The position numbers and the translations under genes were made by a program. DNA of 64,000 nucleotides from Sinotaia quadrata (taxonomy: Eukaryota; Mollusca; Gastropoda; Architaenioglossa; Viviparidae): contig CM054183.1 in assembly GCA_028829895.1 (NCBI GenBank), forward strand, positions 72,511,071 through 72,575,070. The letters are read 5' to 3'. A model generated the notes under the pieces. That model was given only the letters and a program-made list of their open reading frames with translations. It had not been told where the DNA came from and did not search any database. Below, piece by piece: positions 38,301-50,300 of this stretch (position 1 is its first letter; the number at the start of each line of letters is the position of its first letter).

Positions 38301-41300
38301 AACTAATTTGTGATCTTAGAGAGGAGTTTCATCAACAAAGTGGAGATCATGTGAACCTAGGTCCCAGTAGCACAAGTCACCACTGTTAATCATTAGTGAG
38401 GAAGAGAGCTAAGTACTTAGACTTCGAAACCACATGACAATCTGTAACCTTGTAGATTTATTCCTGAACTGATAGGGGCAGGGGGACAGTAATAAACACT
38501 CATTTATATTCATTTTTAACTTGAAATTATTTATCTTTTATTGCTCCTATTATTAAATTTCTTGTTTCTTTATCCCTTATCTTAATTAATTCTATTAGAA
38601 AGACCTTTAATTGAGACTGACTGGGGTGAGCTGTATGTGGATGGATGACTGTTAATTAGTTAAGTGGGAGAGATAATATCGTCAATCCTAGAAGGCAAAG
38701 TTAACTAATTTACTTGCTGAATATTAATTGTCCCATAAAACTTAAATGGTAGGATTCAATATAGTGGCTGGAAGGGTAAGTTAGGCCATGGGCTGTTATC
38801 AGTATTAAAACTAAAATAATAATTAAGATAATTAATGCTCTAATGGGGTTAAAATAATCCCACATGTAACAACAAAACGACTAGGTTTTATTGAAATAAT
38901 TTTTGTTTTAAAATTTAACAAAAAAATTTTTGGAAGCTATACTAATCCTTTAAGAACATCTATCAAGAAAATCAGTTTCAGCTACAGTAACTCCTGAAAA
39001 TTATTTCATTAACTTTTTATTGCCTATTCAAAACTATATGTAAGATTTTTATCTTAGCTGCCTGTGAATGACAAAACAATCTGTAATACATTTCTCTTAG
39101 CTGGCTGTGAACTGTAAAACCATTTATAAAAACAATTTCAGTACACTTGCCATTTAAAAAAAATATAAACTAAAAAAAAATTAATTAAAATGTTTACAGA
39201 TTACCTGGTTCTTCTACATCACAATCAACAGATTTTGCTGCATTAACATCTCCATCAATTGTCACTTTTAAAAATTTGTCTGCACAACAAAAGAAAATAC
39301 TTGAATCTTTTATTAAAAATTACCAATTCCATCTCACTTTAAAATGTTTGTAGATATTCAACATCTTCCAAAAACTATTTTTCTTAACCAGAATACCAAA
39401 AACTATTTATAATTAAATTTACAAATACATTTTTTTTTTAAAGGAAGCTAAAACAACTACTCTTCAGAAAAGTTTTAATACATCTATAGGCTTACTCATT
39501 GCTTTTGTTCATATGTCACTGTTATTAATGATTATTGTCCTAATGAAGAGTATTTAGCTAATATATCAACTCTTTTAGAAGTTTTTGTTTGGTTTACTCT
39601 TCAGAAAAGTTTTAATACATCTATAGGCTTACTCATTGCTTTTGTTCATATGTCACTGTTATTAATGATTATTGTCCTAATGAAGAGTATTTAGCTAATA
39701 TATCAACTCTTTTAGAAGTTTTTGTTTGGTTTACTCATAGATGTATTTTGTGTATTTTGAATTTTCATGTTGCAATGGTTTCATTTTAAATACTGTTTCT
39801 AAATTTACAATGCTATTTTCATAATACCTTCCCTTTCATAACAATTTACTAAAATTCTGCAGAGACTACTGATAACATCATAGCTTGAATTTTAAAAACT
39901 AAAAGTAGTAAAAATTAAAATAGTAACAAAATGTTCAGGTTCTGACCACAGGCTTGTTGATAAGCGCTGGCTTGCATGTACAACACATAAAGCGGCAGTG
40001 GAAGATGTCTGGCAGTCTGGTGTTGCTCCCGAATGTCATCGTAAGGCATCTGCAGGTAGTTCTGCACTGGCTTAGTGGCCTATAAAAACAAATACATCCA
40101 CAACTAGGTCTGTACAGCTTGATGGCCTACAAAAACAAACAAGTAGTGGTGCCAATGGGTACCCATTGTCATGCTAATACCCAGGTAGTAAAATTGAGAA
40201 CGGGTACCTGTGGTAATGTGGTCGTTATGTCTATACACAATTTAGCACATCCCCAATCTGGTCACATTCGCATCCTGCCCGTAGATGGCAGCCTCCTAAA
40301 TCATGCCAGCCATGGGCTGGCTTACACATTGAACAGCCACGGTACGTTGATCTAATTATTTACAACATAGATCACCAATCACTATGGCTCGTGCACTTTC
40401 TTTTCGCTTGTAGTTGTTGTGCTCATTAACAAGTGTAGCATGTTATTGATGTTAATAAGACTTCAGTAAACAAACTTGTCAGCATTTTAACATCAATAAA
40501 TTAAATAATACTATTGTAATATTTTTAATATGGGAAAAGCATTGTCTGTGCGGAGTCACGCCAAGTGATTGGATGGTGACGGCGAAATGCAATCTGTGTG
40601 ATGAAATTCTATTGGTGAAGGGCGATTGAACTTGATGCCCTATATTTAAATATGTTATTGTTGTTGACATTTTATTTAGTTTTAGTTTACTTTAGTTTAT
40701 GTAATGATTGATAATATTAAAAATAAAAGTTTGCATTGTACGTATAAAGATCATAACTAATAGTAAGTCACTAGATGCATAACTTTGGCTACTGTGGGAA
40801 ATAGAGCACATACTTAATGGTTAAGTGGCTTTGTGTAGAGATCATGAGTTGCGATTTCGATTATGCTAATTTTTAAATGGGCCAGGGTACCCATTCAAAA
40901 TCTGGACAGGTATTTTAGAAAAAATTGACAGCCCTACAAACAAGTGCATCCATAAGTAATTATGTACAGCATTTTGGCCTTCAAAAACAAACAATTACAT
41001 TTATAAGTGGTTCTATACTGGCTTGGTGGTCTACAAAAACAAACATCAAGAGAATCCATAAGTAGTTTTGGATTGACAAAAAACAAACAAATGAGTCAAG
41101 AAGTAGTTCTTCACTGGTTTGATGGCTAATAAAAATTAAACAAGTGCATCTAGAGGTAGTTTTGCATTGGCTTAAAGGTTGATAAAATACAAACAAATGC
41201 ATCTAGAGGTAATTTTGCATTGGCTTGATGGTTGATAAAATACAAACAAATGCATCTAGAGACAGGTTCCCAAATCATGGCCTGCGGCATATTGTGGCCC

Positions 41301-44300
41301 TCCAGCTCTTTCTAAGTTGCCCGCGAGGCCTCAATATTTAGTTTTACTCTGAATCAAATTTGAAAAGCTGGTTGCAACTTCCGGCTGTATGTTTATTTAG
41401 TGACACACACACAGATATGTCAACTGGATCTAGGTATTTCGATGTTGTTGTACAAAGAGGGTTCAATCTATGGTCAGAGGAACCACAGCAGGAGTATGAC
41501 CTGTGGACATTTTTTTTTAACCCAGCACAATACCAACTCATATTGAGAAATAAGTGATGCTTTCCCAAAGGATGAATATGCAATTTTTCTCTAGAGGCAG
41601 CAAAAGTGAAGATGAGTGATGTGTGCCCTTGTGACTTCACTACACCAGTACTACGATGAGAGCTACTGGCAGTGCTATTTATTTCATCAAAAACAGTGTT
41701 AAATGATTTAAACCAATTGCACTTTTAAATGACCTCTCCACATCAACAATGCTGTTATGTAACTTTGCTACACAATGCTGAAAAAACACTGTGACTCTCC
41801 ATTATGTTGGCAGCACTAGTTTTTAGTACTCTGCTATATCATTTTAGAATTGTGCTTTGTTACTTTCAGGAGTACTGTATGACACTATAGAAGTATGAAA
41901 TACATTTATCAAGTTTAAATATTGCTCATAGGTAGGTTAGGGCTACAAGTAATTTTAGAACCTTTATTTAAGAAATAACATTCATTTCTGAGAACATTAA
42001 CTTTAATTAATTTATTCTGTTTCTTTTTATGTTGATGCCTAGACTGAGTTATATTAGTGTTTGTTATGTTCCTTCCTTTTTGTTTGATTTTAATATCATT
42101 TATTTGAAACAAGATATATGTGTGCATTTTATATTGTTCTTAAACTGCCATCTGAAATTAATGATATTATACCTCTAGGATGAAAGTGTTCAGTTATGAT
42201 TGCGTGTGTAGTTTCTTTGTGAAGGCTTTCATCATATTTCCAAGTCAGTTAATATTCAGGCAGCCTCATTGCTTCTAAGTTTTTGTTATTATATGTCTTG
42301 TTGACTTCTAATTTCCTTATCTGGTGTTTTTGTGTACATGTGAGATTTTTATTCTTTTAATTTAGTGTATGGCAGATTACACTTTCACATGCATGTGTTT
42401 CCTTTTTGTCATTAGCCCACTCTTATATGCAATCACTGACATGCACCTACAAATCAACATCAGTAGTTAATTTTATTTTCTCATAACATGCACCACAATT
42501 TTTGGAGAGACAGATATGAAATAAATGTAGTCAACATATTGTATATTTTCAACATCTGAGTAAAATATATATTTCATAAATTGTAGTCTCTTGAGACAAT
42601 ATTATATTTCTAAATAATGAAATGCAATGTTGGAAGTACTCATCACTGCCAGTGAAACTCAGAGATGTTCAGTACACGTCTAACAAACTGAAAATTTTCA
42701 AAATCAATGGGATACTGAGAGAGCGAGTACTGTCATGCATCTTAGAAGTCAAAACTAATAAGTCATGGGAGACCAAAAACTGAATACCATCATGAATCTT
42801 AGAAGTCAAAACTAATAAGTCATGGGAGACCAAGAACTGAATACCATCATGAGTCTTAGAAGTCAAAACTAATAAGTCATGGGAGACCAAAAACTGAATA
42901 CCATCATGAGTCTTAGAAGTCATGGAAGACCAAGAACTGAATACCATGATGAGTCTTAGAAGTCAAATATATAATTAATGAGGGACTGAGACATAAATAT
43001 TGCCAAGACTCTTGGAAGTCAACTCACTGAATGCAATCATGCTCGATTTGTTTTATTTTTAAAAGTGTGGCTTGTAAAAACAGTTAAATACAAATATAAA
43101 TTTTTTCTGACTCAGGTATAATTATTACTTGCTTGATTTTCATATGATGGGAAAACATTTCTGAATTTTCCTGCACTGTACCAACCTAGTTTATAAAATT
43201 AAGTAATAAGCTGTGGGGAAATTAATATTCAGCAAGAATATATTTACCTTAAGTAATGCAGTAAAATGTAGGGAAATGAAAATGAGGCAAGAATATATTT
43301 ACCTCAAGTATAGAAGTAAGCTTGGGTTGCAGAGTATCTAAATAATCTTCTTTATTACGAATCTCTTGGCTGATTTTTTCTTTGCTGGCTTGTGCAGCTT
43401 TCAGCCTGCCTGCAAGTCTAAAAATATACAAATCTATCATCAGGCTAAACAAGATACTTCTTTCGGCAAATTGCAAAATATAAAAAGAAATAATCTAAAA
43501 GCAACAGTCTGAATACTACATGACAAATTAAAATAAAATATATCTTATATTTATTTCAAATTTATTATAAAAGTATGAAAAGAAAAATTTATGCATTTCC
43601 AGAATTTAACTTAAAATTAGAATGGCCAAGTATATAAACTAATAATCAAGCTTGAATTATTTTCTAATTACACAAATACATAAAAGATATAAAATATTAA
43701 CAATGTTAAATATGATGAATATAATGTTTAAAGATACTGACATATATCAAGTGCATACTTCATAACATTTCAAGTGAATAAATGAATAAATTATCATGTG
43801 GTGTCTTTTATAATTGTATATTATATTGTCAAGTTGTTAAGGATGTCCATTACTTTTGCCCTTTAAGGGCAGTGTGGTATTAAACTAAAATGTATTTGAG
43901 TGGAAATGGCATCACCCTAACTTAATCTCCTAATTCTGTTTATCTGTCATCGTATCACTTGAATTATCCACAAATAAATTCACGCAACACAAGAAGCATA
44001 CACACAAGTATGCACATACATACATGCACACACACACATCATTTACATTTATTAATAGACAGACATATACATAATAATAATTTATGAATTGCAGATTATT
44101 CTTTCATATTACTAAACTTAAATAACTTAAATACTCTCTCTCATAGATTCATTCAAGCAATACAACTATAACAATAATGATAAAAATAGTAAGTGATTAG
44201 TAAGGATCGCCTCTAAATATATGCAAGATATTTTAATTAATGTTGCAAATGAAACAATTAAGTTGTATTTAAAAATAATGAAAAGCAGTTGACTCTGAAT

Positions 44301-47300
44301 CTTTAAAGACCAAAAGGACATGGTGCTTATTGTCACAAAAATCAAGAACTATTAAAAAATTTTTTTTTCTCTCCCTCTAAGTAACTTCTAACTTTAAACT
44401 ATGAACGAAACCGCTAAGTTAATTAAAAGAGGGACAGGGTGAAAATGACCATTTGTCAACAACGGGAAAAACTAAGTCCGAAACATTAGCTTTAAGTGAA
44501 ACATTAGCTTTAAGTTCGTGTTGGGGAATGGAAAAGATATAATTAGCTGCAAGAGAATGCTGGCTTGACCCTCTGTGGCCAGGAACCCACGCCCATAAAT
44601 CTGTGTCAGAGTAGAGTACACAGGCGGCCAGTGTACGAAAACGTGAGAAGGTGCTAGGACGCCAATTATGTCCGTGACGGAGGCAGACTAAGTTTTTGGA
44701 AATGTAAACATCCTTTTTTTTAAGAATCACCACTATTAAATGTTTGGTAGTAGGTTGATATTGGTTGTTATTGTGTAATTACTATTGTTTTGTGAAAGTA
44801 CTTAGTGAAATAGAAGTTGAGTTATTGGAAAGTTAATCCTTGTATGCTAAGTTAAAAAGGTTGGTCTGTGTGTACAACCATGTGAGTGATGTATAGCTTG
44901 CCAGGTGGCCATGAGCTGCCAGTAACTATAGTTCTTAAAATAAAATAGGAGTAGGACAGCTTGCTCTGAGATTTTAGTGTGTGCTCTGAGAGTTAGCTAG
45001 AGGTTAAATGGATACGTAAATCACAGTGTCAACTGGGAACTTGATACTTTGGCACTGATAGAACTGGACGCCAGAGGTAGCCAGGATGGGCAGAGAATAT
45101 TCCTAAGCACGTACAGTGCTGGTTGTAAATGGGCAGTGTTGGATGGGGGATAGTGTCTGTGCTGGAAGGAGGGGTGTGTTCGAGTCATCACATAGAAAGT
45201 GACGTACAAGAGTTTGTGTATAAAAGAGGATACAGAGCCAGGGGCGGATGAGAAACGTGGAAGAGCGACGTGGAAAATGTAGTACAGGGGTGAAGGTCAC
45301 CTCTGAGTTTCTCCCTGCTTTTATGGATCAAGAAAACTCTACGATTCTGTGATGGCAAAGCAGAAGGAGGATTCTTGACCACTGTAACAGTGTGCCAGAA
45401 AGTCTACCTGGCTGCGTATGAGGCGCGTCGTAAAGACCGCTACAGTTTTTAGATGGGCCAAATCAAATCAGATAGCCATCTCAGGTTTTCAAAGACTCTG
45501 TCAAAGACCGCGGGTGATCGATTATTTTCCAGGCAGAAGGCAAATTCCTGGTGGAAGTTTAATGTCACGGCGCTGGGAGATGTTACAGAACGAGATGTTA
45601 CATAGTGGTAGTAACTATCGTTGGAAGCAGTAGCGGTCATGCATGAGGCATACCGCCGAGAACGGCAAAGGTTGGCCGTTGTGAAGAAGAGAAGAGATGA
45701 GAAACGAAGAAGAGAAGAGAAGATGAGAAACGAAGTTGAAGAGAAAAGAAGATGAGAAACGTTGTGAAGAAGAGAAGAGAAGATGAGAAACGAAGTTAAG
45801 AGAAGAGAAGATGAGAAACGAAGTTATGATGAAGAGAAGAGATGAGATGAAATGAGCAGAAATTGAAGAGAAGAAGAGGGAAGAGAGAACGCAAGGAGAG
45901 TTGAGAAATTAGGCCTAACGAGAGAAGCGCATCAAGTGTAGCAGCCGTCGTAACAGTGAAGGCGGCCAGGTCAAGACGTCGACGATGTTTTTGTTGTATC
46001 ATCAAAACCCCCCCCAGCACAAGAAGAAAGTGTGAGCCCAGCACAAGAAGAATGTGTAACGATGTGAGCCCAGCACATGGAGAAAGAGCCGATAACGATG
46101 TGAGCCCAGCACAAGAGAAAGTAACGAACCATACGAGCAGAGAACAAGAGAGAGTAACGAATTATATGAGCAGAGAACAAGGAGAACGTGACAATACCTA
46201 TGTGAGTAAAAGAAAATTCTAACTAATTAGGGAAATCTCAGAGCACCTAAACATAAGTATAAACTAGAACCTAAAACTAAAACTAGAATCTTAATTAAGC
46301 ATTAAACTAAAATTAGAAGTAAACCTTGATAGAAAAAGATATTGATGGAACCATTGAAAAGACTTGCAAGTTAAATGACATTTGTTTTGAACTTTGTGTA
46401 TTATTATTGAACATTGATGTGTGGCGCCAGAACTCTGAAATAATGACTGTTCTATTATGTTGTAAAATGCCTAAGCAATGTTAGAAGTAGTACTGCATGA
46501 AGAAATTGAGTTTTGTATTTCTTTGATTTTAATTCATCATTTATCATTTTTCTTTCTTCTTTCTTCCCCCTTTCCCATGGGTGTGAGTGTGGATGGCTGA
46601 CTGACTAACCAACGTGTGAGAGGAAACCTATAGACCAATAAATTTGAACTCGTACTCTGATATTGCGGCTTTCTCCTGTCTATGGTTTCGAAAGAGTGGT
46701 TGCTGTCGTTGTTATACGTTGTGTCGTCTGTGCCGTCTACACTTCACCCCTACCCGTATGCACGCACACATGCAAACATGTCGGCAATACGTAACCTACA
46801 CGCAGAATTAAATTCGAGCCAAACAAACATCTTGGTATTCTGTGTGTGGATTTGCCATTCTCTTTGTGCAAGTCCTACGTGGAGCCGGCAAGCCATCCCT
46901 CTCCCCTCCGGTCGGAGAAGGGAGGGTGGGTGGCGACACTTATGCTATGCTAACTATGGATAGAAGAATTCTACTGCTAACTATGGACATGGTATTTAAT
47001 CCTAATGCTGTCTATGGGTTTGGTACTTAGTGCTAATTCTACTTATGGATATGGTACTTAGTGCTAATGCTAACTGTGGACAGTGCTAATGCTATCTATG
47101 GTTATGGCACTTAATGCTAATGCATCCTATTGATATGGTACTTATTACTAATGGTAACTGTGAACATGATATTTAGTGCTAATGCTATCTATGGATATGG
47201 TACTTTTTACTAATGCTAAATGTGGAAATGGTACTTAGTGCTAATGCCCTGGGCTGCCTGTAACCGTAGGCTAATCCCCCAAACACACCTTCTGGCTGGC

Positions 47301-50300
47301 CACACACATTAGAAAGATGAATGATAGATGTTTTATTCTAAGTGCTGCAAGTTGAAATCAACTACATGCAGAGAGAACTACAAAAACTCTTTTTCATTAG
47401 TTGATGGTTTTACATTTTTGTGGAGTAACTAACTATATATAAAACTAACATTTTTAAAAACTGGATAAAAAATATGTTTCTTCTTCCATTGAAAGAGCAT
47501 ATTAAAACTAGAATCACTGCAAACTTTAGGAGTATATATCAGATACCCAAAGCTCAACATGCTATGACCATTTACAGTTTAATTTACCACACTTTATAAC
47601 TTTGCAAGTCTCCTAGAACAGTCAAATAAACTTTAAAAAATTGAATATTAGCTTTAATTTTTGCTTAATATCAATCAAATTTTTCTTAAGAATCATAGGG
47701 AGTATCCTTATGAAAATATATGATCATTGAAAACCACCTAGAGTGAAATTTAAAAAAGAAAACATTTTGCATTTATTACATATAATTATCTTTAAATTTT
47801 GTATATATACAAAACATACTGCAATTTTATTACTTTCAGCATATGACAAGAAAGGCAGTTTTACTAAATACTGCATACAAAATCATAGTGAACAATATCT
47901 CAAGAAAGGCAGTCATGCTAAATACTGCATAAAAAAATCTTAGTGAACAATATCACAGAAAAGACAGTCTTGCTAAATATTGTATAAGAAATCAGAATGA
48001 ACAATATCACAGGTAAGACGACATCACTAAATACTACATAAGAAATCATAGTGAATAATATTTAGTCCAAAATGTACATGGAAAATCTTTCATTCTACAG
48101 ATACATGGTTCTCAACCGAACATTTTACCAATATTTAAGATGGTGTTTTAAGAGTGCATTTTAATGATTATTTGATACAGACTTCACAATCACTACTCAC
48201 TGAGAAAAATTCAGCTGCACTCTATAAAACTGACTTCAGTGGAGATCTGCTATTATGACATAAGAAAATGTGGCTGCCACTTCAAACTTATTTTACTTAT
48301 AATTTGATCACTGTTTCAAATCTATTGTACTTATAATTTTGGCTCTGACCAGTTATTACTTGATCACTGTTTCAAACCTATTGTACTTATAATTTTAGTT
48401 CTGACAAGTCACTATAATCATCATAATATTTTAATTATAGCTGTTACATTTTTTAACAAACAATAAAAAGGCAAACTGAAAAAAACCCAGTACTAATTAT
48501 AACTATAAATAATTAAGCATATTTACACTTATGTTTATAATATTTATAACATTATCACAACAACTAAAAAAATGGAGCCAAATTTGCTTTAAAAAAGCCA
48601 CACTGGATAAATTAAAAAAATATCTCAAATCACACTGGATTATTTAAACACGATTAATTTTCATTAAGGGGATTTTTGGATAATATATTTACTTACTTAA
48701 TTTATAGGGAGTATTTCTGGCCTAGGCCGATTTCATTGGAGTGGATGTGGGTTAGGAGAGGTATTTGGGAGTTTAAAGGGCAACTATATTTACTCTACAA
48801 TTTTTGTTCTGTCTCATATAATTATGTATACTGTTATTTGTTTGTTTTTCTTATTTTATTTTCTATATACATATTGCTTTTAACTGTAGGATTTTGATGA
48901 GGTTCATATGATTTGGATGGGTGATTTTGTTTAGAAATTTGTCTGTGTTATTTTATGTAATTGGTTAAAGTTTTGATATTTAGATATCTCCCCAGCCTAT
49001 ACTTGAGGTTGCTAGTCCTTAGACTTTGTGGAGTGGTGATCCAATCAGTTAGCTTCCCACCACTAGCCTCTATTTTATGTTGGAAGGGGTGTCAGATTAT
49101 TTACTATTTGAGAATGGATATATTAATTTGGAAATTTTATATTTACAATAGTTGATATAGTGGATGGCGTTTAGCATCCACAATCTTTGAGTCTGTTTTT
49201 AGTCACAGATGATCTAAACAGAAAAGAGACTAAAAAAGTGCTTTTTTTTTGTACAAAGGCTACATTTAAATACCATAAGTCACAGCAGATTTTTTCTGAA
49301 TGGTAAACAATTGGGAAAAGTTATAGTTTACATTAAATAAAATTAAAAAAATAAAACATTCAAAAATAAATTAAATAAAAGAAAAGAAAAGAAAACATTC
49401 ATTTGGAGTTTAATAAAATAAATGTAAAGGTATGTTTTCATTTTCTAATTTATTTGAAACTGTTTATCTAAATAAATTGTTGTAAGTGTTGTCTCCTAAT
49501 ATATATTCTTGATTACTTATACTATTCTGACATTACAAAAAAGAATATCATAGCATAACTTTGAATTCAAACATGGCGCATATAATTTAGTGGGAAAAAA
49601 GAATCTTAATTTAATTTGAGTAGACATTTTTGATAATATAGACACACTTTAAATTTAATAGCACATTAAAAATGTACCCAAAGCATAAATAATGATAAAA
49701 TGATAACACTCGATAGATACTCTTTTCTTTGCTCTAGCTCCCATTCCAGACGTGCCAGCATCAGCTGATGAGGGTCTTCTTTGGTCAATTCCTAACACAA
49801 AATGAATCTCAGACTAGTTATAGAAGAAATGCAGACAAATATTTAGTTCAATTGTAGATAAAATATTTTAATATTATAACAAATCCATTATTTCACCTGC
49901 AGTCATGCACACACACACACACACACACACACAATTTGAGAACAAGGTTTCCATGATGACTAAAAATTCTGTCCTGGTGCCAAACTCTTTTTGATAAAAT
50001 TATTATCACTAATTAAATAATATCTATCTGTTTTCCTGTTCAGAAAACCCATTTAATAGCTATTATTTTCATTAATACATTAGAAGACTATATACAAGAT
50101 AATACTAGTATAATGATACTATTTTAATAATAATAAGAAGTCTCAATAGTCCAGTGGATAGAAGAGACAAAGCAATCTAGACAGTTAAGCTACCTGGTTT
50201 ATGTCCACAACACTGTTGGGTGACAACTTCAAATCACATTTCTGGACTTTCGTGGGGGTGGGGGAATGGATCCCTACAAACTACACCCACATCCAACCTC

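Larger units (their letters stand above)
33925..39204. other. THOC5 intron, 5.3 kb, with nested repeats
   Basis: Most of this intron is transposon. A long repeat of about 850 bp (34060-37800) is split by the hAT element at 34794-37621. The remainder to 39204 is AT-rich with no recognised element. Confidence 0.65.
40080..43302. other. THOC5 intron, 3.2 kb
   Basis: It holds the exon-derived array, the hAT MITE (40144-40936), one end of another hAT-like element (about 41265-41640), AT-rich sequence, a 63-bp minisatellite (about 42700-42965) and a decoy donor copy (about 43226-43270). Confidence 0.65.
44400..46690. mobile_element. Transposon-like island, possible LTR retroelement remnant
   Basis: Composition changes sharply from the flanking AT-rich intron. 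Seen are a TATA-like GTATAAAAGAGG (about 45218-45229), purine repeats GAAGAGAAGATGAGAAACGA (about 45690-45860), repeats of GTGAGCCCAGCACAAGA (about 46030-46115), TGGCGCCAGAAC near 46422 that looks like a tRNA primer binding site, and a late AATAAA near 46639. No gag or pol frame is left, and no long terminal repeat pair was found. The class is therefore uncertain. Confidence 0.4.
43418..49720. other. THOC5 intron, 6.3 kb
   Basis: AT-rich at both ends. The middle holds a GC-richer transposon-like island (about 44400-46690), the array at about 46950-47245 and tandem repeats at about 47860-48060 and 48290-48405. The remainder shows nothing I can name. Confidence 0.6.

Noticed and set aside
40119..40355. 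78-residue plus-strand frame
   Set aside because: It spans the border of the hAT MITE, so it cannot be an ancestral gene.
42669..42947. 92-residue minus-strand frame with 21-residue repeats
   Set aside because: It is the 63-bp minisatellite read through; the period is a multiple of three, so the frame stays open by chance.
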